DNA from: an uncultured Clostridia bacterium
Lineage (GTDB): Bacteria > Bacillota_A > Clostridia > Christensenellales > CAG-138
DNA length: 11,710 nucleotides
Direction of reading: 5' to 3'
Assembly (NCBI GenBank): GCA_946539625.1
Contig: CAMNHT010000021.1
Span: 1-11,710, forward strand
Of the stretch, positions 6,301-11,710 are shown piece by piece. A model generated the notes under the pieces. The model saw only the letters and a program-made list of their open reading frames with translations, did no database searches and was not told where the DNA came from. Numbering within the stretch: the first letter of the stretch is position 1; the number at the start of each line of letters is the position of its first letter. The position numbers and the translations under genes are program-made.

Positions 6301-7400
6301 GGGATCACGACACCGTCGTCGATAAAGGACTGGAAGCGCTGTGTGACCTTGCCGTCGTGCAGCCGTACTGCGCCGACCTCGATGATGTCGCAACGGTCTG
6401 CTTTGAGACCCGTCGTTTCGATATCAAAAACGGTGAAATCGCCGTTTGCGGGAATGGATTCGCAATCCGGAATGAGATACCCCTCGACGCCGAAGATCGC
6501 CTTGACGCCGGTGCTCTTTGCCGCCTTTGCCGCTTCCGGGAACGCCTGCACGACGCCGTGATCGGTGATCGCAAGCGCTTTATGCCCCCAGCGCTTCGCG
6601 GTACGAAACGCCTCGGTGAGATTCGTAATGCCGTCCATCGTGGACATGCGGGAGTGCAGATGCAGCTCGACGCGCTTCTCCTCCGCATCGTCGCTTCTGA
6701 GTACGCGCGGCAAAACGCCTACCGCGTCTGCGTAAAAGCTGCGGTCGCCCGTCTTTTTCACAAGTCTGCAGAAGCCCTTGATCTGAAGGTCCCATCCGCT
6801 CTTTGCCGCTTCCTCGAGCCAATGCGCAAACCGTGCGGCCTGCCATTCCTCCGGAAAGCTTACGGTACAGTAGATCGAATCATTGAGGTCGGTCACGTTG
6901 AACTGCACGCGGCAGTTCGGCTTCTTCTGGCGCATCGACCAGTCGTCGCGGATCTCAACGGAAACGAGCCGTCCCGAAAAAACCGCTTTGGTCTCCTCCT
7001 CACCGTTCAGCTCAAAGATCGGAAGTTCCTCCGCTCCCTCTGGGATCGGTTTGCCCAAAAGCACGCCGTTTTCGGGTATCGGCACATCGACCTCATTCTT
7101 TTTTTGCGGAACAGGCTTAACGGCAATGCGCTCCGGTTCGACGTCGCGATACGAGAACACGACCGCGTACGGCGAAAGGAGCGAACGGATCGCGGTTTCC
7201 CACGCCTTGATCGCTTCGTCCGCAATCAGATTTTTCATGCGGTCCGCTGAGACCGTCAGCGTTTGCGTCTCGCGCGAAAGGCTCACGTTTCTGATCTTGA
7301 GCCATTCGGTTTTCAGATGCGCCGCGTCGTACGCCGCTTTTAATTCTTCCTTCATTCTGCCCCTTAATACGCTTTCATCCAGCCGCAGAGCGGATATCAT
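3342..7400 (-). CDS. polC: DNA polymerase III PolC-type, alpha subunit with integral 3'-5' exonuclease
   Basis: PolC is the replicative leading-strand polymerase of low-GC Gram-positives. Domains in order are: N-terminal region (1 to about 130); OB fold (about 137-232); PHP domain split by the exonuclease, with HLHS at 247-250 and TDH at 279-281; DEDD proofreading exonuclease from FDIETTGL (Asp326, Glu328); zinc finger C813-x2-C816...C839-x2-C842; polymerase core with PDIDLNFSG (Asp868, Asp870) and KLDILGHDDP (Asp997). The C-terminus QISLFDF contains a beta-clamp-binding motif (QISLF, 1346-1350). At 1352 residues it is shorter than the roughly 1440-residue Bacillus subtilis enzyme, mostly in the N-terminal part. 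The ATG at 7400 follows an in-frame TGA without an intervening start codon, but has no clear ribosome binding site. The in-frame ATG at 7355 (residue 16) has AGGGG 4 nt upstream and may be the true start. It is the last gene of the leftward cluster. Confidence 0.98.
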   Translation of the reverse strand: MISALRLDESVLRGRMKEELKAAYDAAHLKTEWLKIRNVSLSRETQTLTVSADRMKNLIADEAIKAWETAIRSLLSPYAVVFSYRDVEPERIAVKPVPQKKNEVDVPIPENGVLLGKPIPEGAEELPIFELNGEEETKAVFSGRLVSVEIRDDWSMRQKKPNCRVQFNVTDLNDSIYCTVSFPEEWQAARFAHWLEEAAKSGWDLQIKGFCRLVKKTGDRSFYADAVGVLPRVLRSDDAEEKRVELHLHSRMSTMDGITNLTEAFRTAKRWGHKALAITDHGVVQAFPEAAKAAKSTGVKAIFGVEGYLIPDCESIPANGDFTVFDIETTGLKADRCDIIEVGAVRLHDGKVTQRFQSFIDDGVVIPNEITKLTGITQAMLEGAPTTREVLERFRAFAEGSTLVAHNASFDTGFITHHGDRFGIMFPMPYADTLMLSRYLLRDELENHKLDTISAYFNVDMGSHHRADDDANTCAEILLHFIDMLKARGIDRIPVVPSADDVYRRRTAKEKRQTNHIILLARTQKGMKDLYKLISWSHLDYLHVRPQIPKSLLMLYRSDLIVGSACEAGELFRAILNNESEERIERIASFYDYFEIQPIGNNAFLKREGTVQDDEGLRDLNRRIVALGEKMGRPVAATGDVHFLEPTDAIYRAILMSKLGFEDAEQQAPLYLKPTQEMLDEFSYLGAEKAHEVVIDVPNRIADMCDELKPFPDGTHSPTIENAEDELKNTAINRAHEIYGDPLPPIVQARLDKELNSIIGNHYASLYLMAQRLVKKSLSDGYLVGSRGSVGSSVVAMLAGITEVNALSPHYVCPNCKFSDFEIDREKYSVGADMPNRACPKCGTMLRKEGFEIPFEVFLGFKGDKVPDIDLNFSGEYQPVAHKYVEEMFGKGHAFRAGTISGLAERKAFECVYSFAETTGRTFSPAEVQRLEKGCEGVKVTTGQHPGGIVIVPRDHDEFTEVYDYTPIQYPADKVDKNTITTHFDFHAMDDRLVKLDILGHDDPTALHMLEALTGLNPREIPLDDPDTRMLFSTVEPLHIDLTEIGCSLGTLGVPEFGTGFVRQVLENTRPTTFEELIRIAGLTHGTDVWLNNAEPLVMGGIAKLSEVLCTRDDIMNYLIAHNMEASLSFKIMERVRKGKGLTDEMEQAMLDGNIPAWFIDSCKKIKYMFPRGHAVAYSMSSFRIAYYKVHHPLAFYAVYFTVRADAFDITRAAGGPQAVKRQIDEIEKESSSAQKTDSEKKKDKELVTILELVYEMNVRGIELLPVDIYKSDATKFLIEDNALRPPFNAIPGVGSGQAIAICERRKSGVRYPTIEDFANETGANTGIVSMLEQCGAFGDMPKKKQISLFDF

Positions 7401-7489
7401 CCGCCCGCGTCCGATCGTCCCAAACCTTCAAACGTGTTCCCTTGCCTCCATGTAACGGGAGGTGTCTCCGAATGACGAAGGAAGGGTTG

Positions 7490-8536
7490 TTATGCCTTCA
7501 AAAGTGCGTTTGCTTCGTCGACTAAACGATGTAAAACTTCTTCGTAGCTGCCGTGACCTACAATCTCGCCCTTCTTGATCAGCACGCCGTTGCCATCACC
7601 GAACGCTACGCCGATATCCGCCTCGCGTGCTTCACCGGGACCGTTGACCGCACAGCCCATGACCGCGATCTTCAAATACCCCTTATTGTGCGCTACATGT
7701 GCGTTCACGTACGACGCCGCTTTCTCGACGTCGCAGCGCGTCCGTCCGCAGGTCGGGCAGGAAACGATCTCCACGTCGTCTTTTCGAAACCCGCAGGCGC
7801 GCAGGATCGCAAGACCAATTTCGACCTCTCTGACGGGATCGCCGGTCAAGCTGACGCGCATCGTGTCGCCGATGCCCTGCAGAAGCAGCGCGCCGAGTCC
7901 TGCCGCGGATTTGATGATCCCTGTTTCGATCGGACCGGTCTCGGTGATGCCGATGTGCAGTGGATAATCCATCCGTGCCCGCGCCATGCGATAGCTTTGC
8001 ACGGTCTCCGAAACGGTCGTACACTTCAGGGAGATCACGATGTCGTCGAATCCGCAGTCCTCCAGGAGCTTTGCGTGTCCCATAGCGCTTCTGCACATCG
8101 CTTCCGCGGGATTCTCCCGGTACAGCGGCAGGAATTGCTTTTCGATCGAACCGCCGTTGATACCGATGCGGATCGGCACATGATGCGCTTTGCAGCAGTC
8201 CGCAACCATGCGTACACGCTCCGCCGAGCCGATATTGCCCGGATTGATGCGCAGCTTATCCACACCGTTTTCGACCGCTGCGATCGCAAGCCGGTAATTG
8301 AAATGCACGTCCGCAACAAGCGGAATATGAATGCGCTCCTTGATGCTTTTCACGGCTTCCGCGGCGGCTTCATCGAACACCGCGACGCGAATGATCTCGC
8401 ACCCCGCTTGTTCAAGACGCAGGATCTGTTCGACTGTCGCATCGACGTTTCGCGTGTCCGTATTGCACATCGACTGCACCGAAACGGGTGCGCCGCCGCC
8501 GATCTGTACGTTGCCTGCCTTTACAAAATCCGCCAT
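7490..8536 (-). CDS. ispG: 4-hydroxy-3-methylbut-2-en-1-yl diphosphate synthase (IspG/GcpE)
   Basis: IspG converts MEcPP to HMBPP in the sixth step of the MEP isoprenoid pathway, using a [4Fe-4S] cluster. The 348-residue length fits the short bacterial form. The N-terminal TIM barrel is recognisable from SVQSMCNTDTRN (19-30), LVADVHFNYRLA and LRINPGNIG. The C-terminal reductase-like domain has the three cluster cysteines in SCPTCGR (Cys260, Cys263) and GCAVNGPGE (Cys295), with Glu302 at the usual fourth-ligand position. The start ATG is 1 nt after the rseP stop. The preceding GGAGG overlaps the end of rseP, which implies translational coupling. It shares the pathway with dxr two genes upstream. 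Eighty-nine nt of non-coding leader separate it from polC. Confidence 0.98.
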   Translation of the reverse strand: MADFVKAGNVQIGGGAPVSVQSMCNTDTRNVDATVEQILRLEQAGCEIIRVAVFDEAAAEAVKSIKERIHIPLVADVHFNYRLAIAAVENGVDKLRINPGNIGSAERVRMVADCCKAHHVPIRIGINGGSIEKQFLPLYRENPAEAMCRSAMGHAKLLEDCGFDDIVISLKCTTVSETVQSYRMARARMDYPLHIGITETGPIETGIIKSAAGLGALLLQGIGDTMRVSLTGDPVREVEIGLAILRACGFRKDDVEIVSCPTCGRTRCDVEKAASYVNAHVAHNKGYLKIAVMGCAVNGPGEAREADIGVAFGDGNGVLIKKGEIVGHGSYEEVLHRLVDEANALLKA

Positions 8537-8537
8537 T

Positions 8538-9755
8538 TTAACCTCCGAAGCAGCGTACGATGTCGCTGACGGTCAAAGCAAGCATCAGCAGCAGCAGCGC
8601 TATCATACCGATCAGGTGCACCATGCCCTCTTTTTCGGGCGGCACGGGCTTACGGCGGATCATTTCAATGATGATGAATACGAGCCGTCCGCCGTCCAGC
8701 GCGGGCAGCGGCAGCAGATTCATAATGCCGAGGTTCACCGCGATCAGCGCCATGAACCATACGAACAGCGAAAAGGCGTCGGCCGTGCTCTCTGTTTGTG
8801 CCATTTCATCGCTTACAAAATCAACGACACCGATCATGCCGGACATGTCACGGCAGCTCGCCTGCCCGGTGATCAGCATGCCCAGCGACTGATAAACGAG
8901 CTTGCCCATGTTCCACGTCTCCGGAAACGCCATATACGCTGCCTTCCAGACCGTGTATTTCTCCGTCACCGTTTCATAGGGTACGTGCCGGAACGTGATC
9001 TGCATGCGTTTGTTGCCGGTCTTCTGATCCAGAAGGCTCCCGAGTGTCAGTGTCTTCACTGTACCGCCGTCGACTTTGACAGTTGTTGTTATGAGCTGTC
9101 CTTCCGTCGCATCGGTTTCTTCGACCGAAGCGTCCCGCAGCACGGTGACAGTCACGCCCTCCATGCTTGCGGCTTTCAGCGCCGCATCCAGCGCCAGCGC
9201 GTCAGTAAGCGGAGTTCCGTCCATCGAAAGAAGAATATCGCCCGCCTGCATCCCCGCCTTCTCCGCAGGTCCGTTTTCGACCACGGAATCAACGATCAGC
9301 ACTTCGTTCTCGCTCTGTTCCTTCAAAACGCCTGTTCCGACGAGCATCACAAAGCACAGCACGACACAGGTGAGAATGTTGACAAGCGGTCCCGCCAGCA
9401 CGACCAGAAAGCGTTTCCATGCGGGTTTGGAGCTGAACAGCCGCGGATCGGGCTCCTTCGGCTCTTCGGGCTGATCCTCCGGTTCGCCGTCCTCGAACGC
9501 TTCCGGATGCTTTTTGTCCTTTTCGTCGTCGTTTCCGTCCTCGCCGTAAAAGCGGCAGGATCCGCCGATCGGCAGTGCGCGAAGCGTGAACTCCGTCTCC
9601 TTGCCCTTGATGCCGAAAATCTTCGGTCCGAGCCCGACCGAGAACTCCACGATCGTAAAGCCCAGCCATTTCCCCATCAGGTAGTGACCGAGCTCGTGCG
9701 TGATGACGAGTACCGAAAGTCCTAAAATTGCCAGTAAAATGTACCAGATTGTCAT
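8538..9755 (-). CDS. rseP: RseP/SpoIVFB-type site-2 intramembrane zinc metalloprotease
   Basis: This S2P protease cleaves membrane-anchored regulators (RsiW-type anti-sigma factors) and remnant signal peptides. I place the start at the ATG at 9755 (405 residues), although the frame is open up to 9851. The protein then begins MTIWYILLAILG, the family's first membrane helix, and AGGAA follows the dxr stop directly. The zinc site HELGH is at 20-24 and the third-ligand motif NLLPLPALDGG at 346-356 (Asp354). The second membrane helix follows KRFLVVLAGPLVN (114-126). One PDZ domain spans about 150-210, and the last helix about 379-396. Between residues 71 and 104 lies a strongly acidic loop (16 Asp/Glu in 34) before the usual DPRLFSSKPAWKR. 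The gene is tightly packed between dxr (10 nt) and ispG (1 nt). Its substrate cannot be inferred here. Confidence 0.95.
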   Translation of the reverse strand: MTIWYILLAILGLSVLVITHELGHYLMGKWLGFTIVEFSVGLGPKIFGIKGKETEFTLRALPIGGSCRFYGEDGNDDEKDKKHPEAFEDGEPEDQPEEPKEPDPRLFSSKPAWKRFLVVLAGPLVNILTCVVLCFVMLVGTGVLKEQSENEVLIVDSVVENGPAEKAGMQAGDILLSMDGTPLTDALALDAALKAASMEGVTVTVLRDASVEETDATEGQLITTTVKVDGGTVKTLTLGSLLDQKTGNKRMQITFRHVPYETVTEKYTVWKAAYMAFPETWNMGKLVYQSLGMLITGQASCRDMSGMIGVVDFVSDEMAQTESTADAFSLFVWFMALIAVNLGIMNLLPLPALDGGRLVFIIIEMIRRKPVPPEKEGMVHLIGMIALLLLMLALTVSDIVRCFGG

Positions 9756-9765
9756 ATCGTTTCCT

Positions 9766-10911
9766 TTATTGTTTCTTTCCGATAAAACGGTCGACGGCAT
9801 ATCGCGCCGCCGCGTCCGCCGCCGCGATCGTTTCCAAAGAATCCACTGCACGGTTTTCGATCGTGTTCAGCGCTGCTTCCACGCATTCTTCGATCTCCGA
9901 AAAACCGATGCGTCCATCGAAGTACAGCTCCGCAGCGCGTTCGTTTGCGCCGTTATACACCGTCGGCATGATCCCGTCCGCTTTCAAAGCGTCATACGCC
10001 ATGCGGATCGCACGGAAGCGCTCCGGGTCGACGGGATAAAATTCCAGCGGATGCGAGAAATCAAGCTTCAAAGGTTCGCATGGGCTTTCCGTACGTTCCG
10101 GGTACGTCAGCGCGTACTGGATCGGCAGGCGCATGTCAGGCTTACTCATATTCGCCATGATCGTGCCGTCGCGGTATTCCACCATACTGTGCACAATCGA
10201 CTGCGGATGGATCACCACCTTGATTTGATCCGCGCCGAAATGAAACAGTCGGCTTGCCTCGATGATCTCCAGTCCCTTGTTCATGAGCGTTGCCGAATCG
10301 AGCGTGATCTTTCTGCCCATCCTCCAGGTCGGATGGTTCAGCGCCTCTTCAAGCGAAACGGCCTTGAGTTCTTCACGCGATTTCCGAAAGAACGGACCGC
10401 CGGAAGCGGTGAGGATGAGGCGGCTGACCTCCTCGCGTCTGCCGTTTTGCAGCGCCTGGAAGATCGCGCTCTGCTCGCTGTCGATCGGCAAGAGCTCCGC
10501 ACCGTAAAGGGCGAGCGCCGCGTCGACCAAAGCGCCGCCGCATACCAGGCTCTCCTTGTTCGCGATCGCAATGCGTTTACCGTGTTTGATTGCCGCAAGA
10601 AGCGGTCGAAGCGCCGCATAACCCGAGATTGCAAGAACGGTCACGTCCGCATCGGCCGCTTCGGCAAGCCGTTCTGCGGCATCCGTACCGGTAAAGACCG
10701 CCGTACCTTTCGGCAGCCGGTCTGTGTCAAGCGGGATCTCTGCCGCGACGAATTGCGGGCAAAGCTCGTTCGCTTGCCGATACAACGTTTCGGCGTCGCT
10801 TTTGCACGAAAGTCCGAGCACGGAAAAGCGATCGGTGTGCATTTTAAGCACATCAATCGTTTGTGTTCCGATCGAGCCGGTTGAACCGAGCAGCAAAACC
10901 TCTTTTTTCAT
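9766..10911 (-). CDS. dxr: 1-deoxy-D-xylulose 5-phosphate reductoisomerase
   Basis: Dxr makes MEP from DXP with NADPH and a divalent metal, the first committed step of the MEP pathway. The 381-residue length is typical. The NADPH loop GSTGSIG is at 9-15 and NKES at 118-121. Metal ligands lie in DSEQSAIFQ (Asp144, Glu146) and in LMNKGLEIIEA (Glu215). HPTWRMG (193-199) is the flexible substrate lid, and HPQSIVHSMVEY (235-246) follows. The start ATG is 1 nt after the uppS stop, and its GGAG site is within the end of uppS, so the two are probably translationally coupled. In many Firmicutes cdsA lies between uppS and dxr; here there is no room for it. Confidence 0.98.
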   Translation of the reverse strand: MKKEVLLLGSTGSIGTQTIDVLKMHTDRFSVLGLSCKSDAETLYRQANELCPQFVAAEIPLDTDRLPKGTAVFTGTDAAERLAEAADADVTVLAISGYAALRPLLAAIKHGKRIAIANKESLVCGGALVDAALALYGAELLPIDSEQSAIFQALQNGRREEVSRLILTASGGPFFRKSREELKAVSLEEALNHPTWRMGRKITLDSATLMNKGLEIIEASRLFHFGADQIKVVIHPQSIVHSMVEYRDGTIMANMSKPDMRLPIQYALTYPERTESPCEPLKLDFSHPLEFYPVDPERFRAIRMAYDALKADGIMPTVYNGANERAAELYFDGRIGFSEIEECVEAALNTIENRAVDSLETIAAADAAARYAVDRFIGKKQ

Positions 10912-10912
10912 T

Positions 10913-11656
10913 CTATTTCGCTCCGTTCGTTTTCAGTCCGCCGAAGCGCCGTTCGCGTCCGGAAAACGCCTGTAACGCTTTAATGAGTTCGTCGCGCGTA
11001 AAGTCCGGCCATTTGACGTCGGTAAAATACAGCTCCGCGTACGCGATCTGCCAGAGCAGAAAGTTCGAGACGCGCTCATCGCCGCCGGTACGGATCAGAA
11101 GATCGACGTCGCCGGAGTCCGCCGTATACAAATGTTGTGAGATCGCATCCTCATCCGCATTCGCATTCTCCGAAAAAGCCAGCTTCATCGCGCGGACAAG
11201 CTCTGCTCTGCCGCCGTAATTCAGCGCGATATTGAGCTTCAGCCCGGGATTGTTCGCGGTCTTTTGTTCTGCCGCCCGCACGGTATCCTGTACTGCCGTC
11301 GGAAACCAGGAAAGATCACCGATGCTTTTAATGCGCACGCCGTTTGCGTGCAGCTCGTCGATCTCGCGGTTGAAATACTCGATCAGAAGTCCGCAGAGGA
11401 TGCCGATCTCCTCCTTCGGGCGCTTGCGGTTTTCGGTTGAAAACGCGTAAATCGTCAGTGATTCGACGCCGATATCGGAGGTAAACCGGATGATGTCGCG
11501 AAGCGCGTTCACGCCGGCTCTGTGTCCCGCGCCGCGGGGCAGTCCCTTTGCGGTAGCCCAGCGTCCGTTGCCGTCCATGACGATCGCAATGTGCCTCGGA
11601 ATGCGGTCCGGATTGAGCCCGAACGATTTGATCTCCTGATCCGAATATTTCTTCAT
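10913..11656 (-). CDS. uppS: Undecaprenyl diphosphate synthase (cis-prenyltransferase)
   Basis: UppS adds isopentenyl units in cis to farnesyl diphosphate, giving the C55 lipid carrier for peptidoglycan and other wall polymers; it is membrane-associated. The 247-residue length is normal. The signature HIAIVMDGNGRWA (22-34) contains catalytic Asp28. PRGAGHRAG includes His45, and YAFSTENRKRP is conserved. RTGGDERVSNFLLWQ begins at Arg189 and is followed by ELYFTDVKWPDF. The ATG follows AGGAG (11663-11667) with a 6-nt spacer. It is the first gene of the cluster inside the window; the promoter is not visible and may lie further upstream. It uses products of the MEP pathway genes dxr and ispG downstream. 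Confidence 0.98.
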   Translation of the reverse strand: MKKYSDQEIKSFGLNPDRIPRHIAIVMDGNGRWATAKGLPRGAGHRAGVNALRDIIRFTSDIGVESLTIYAFSTENRKRPKEEIGILCGLLIEYFNREIDELHANGVRIKSIGDLSWFPTAVQDTVRAAEQKTANNPGLKLNIALNYGGRAELVRAMKLAFSENANADEDAISQHLYTADSGDVDLLIRTGGDERVSNFLLWQIAYAELYFTDVKWPDFTRDELIKALQAFSGRERRFGGLKTNGAK

Positions 11657-11678
11657 GCCGTTCTCCTATTGAACAAGC

Positions 11679-11709
11679 GGGGGCTGTCGCCTGAAAGCGC
11701 AGCGCCCCC
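11679..11709. other. GC-rich stem-loop upstream of uppS, at the window edge
   Basis: GGGGGCTG (11679-11686) pairs with CAGC-g-CCCC (11700-11708) with one bulge. An inner CGC/GCG helix (11688-11690 and 11697-11699) closes a 6-nt loop. There is no T-tract on either side in the visible sequence. It may be an mRNA structure between uppS and the preceding gene, or part of a dispersed palindrome; the window ends here, so I cannot tell. Confidence 0.4.
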
Positions 11710-11710
11710 C

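Noticed and set aside
7434..7457. Tiny minus-strand frame MEAREHV before polC as a leader peptide
   Set aside because: The ribosome binding site spacing is poor and there are no regulatory codons or attenuator; it merely contains the in-frame stop upstream of polC.
8331..9725. Plus-strand open frame of 464 codons opposite rseP and ispG
   Set aside because: It overlaps two securely identified minus-strand genes and shows no family motifs.
9756..9851. N-terminal extension of rseP to the ATG at 9851
   Set aside because: It would overlap dxr by about 86 nt and add an Arg-rich, non-conserved segment before the first membrane helix; the ATG at 9755 has a proper ribosome binding site and family-like start.

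Overview
The window looks like a chromosomal segment of a member of the Firmicutes, most likely class Clostridia. The evidence is a PolC-type DNA polymerase III (a low-GC Gram-positive hallmark), the uppS-dxr-rseP-ispG-polC gene order, strong AGGAGG-type ribosome binding sites and a clostridial-type feo locus. Base composition is moderately GC-rich for that class. No RNA genes, insertion sequences, CRISPR arrays or phage genes were seen.

The left part (1-3325) is a ferrous-iron locus. Reading leftward, a consensus promoter (TTGACA-17-TATAAT, 2335-2363) drives two small FeoA genes and then FeoB, which runs off the left edge. Facing the other way are a short DtxR-family metal-dependent repressor (2458-2832) and, after its terminator, an 82-residue heavy-metal-associated (HMA) protein with an MxCxxC motif (3022-3270). 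Four copies of one palindrome, consensus GGTTAGC-N4-GCTAACC, lie in this locus. Two sit just downstream of the feo -10 box, one is between feoA and feoB, and one covers the predicted transcription start of the HMA gene. I infer that the DtxR-family protein binds these sites when loaded with metal, so that feo and the HMA gene form one small regulon. A bidirectional terminator (3291-3325) separates this locus from the next.

The right part (3342-11656) is a leftward housekeeping cluster: uppS (undecaprenyl diphosphate synthase), dxr and ispG (MEP isoprenoid pathway), rseP (site-2 protease) and polC (replicative polymerase). The first four genes are separated by 1-10 nt and are probably translationally coupled; polC follows ispG after 89 nt. 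Dxr and IspG supply isoprenoid precursors that UppS elongates to the cell-wall lipid carrier. cdsA and proS, which in many Firmicutes sit in this cluster, are absent here.

The least ordinary material is the operator family and its link to the HMA gene, the single-domain repressor with iron-type ligands, a roughly 110-residue acidic insertion in FeoB, and an acidic cytoplasmic loop in RseP.
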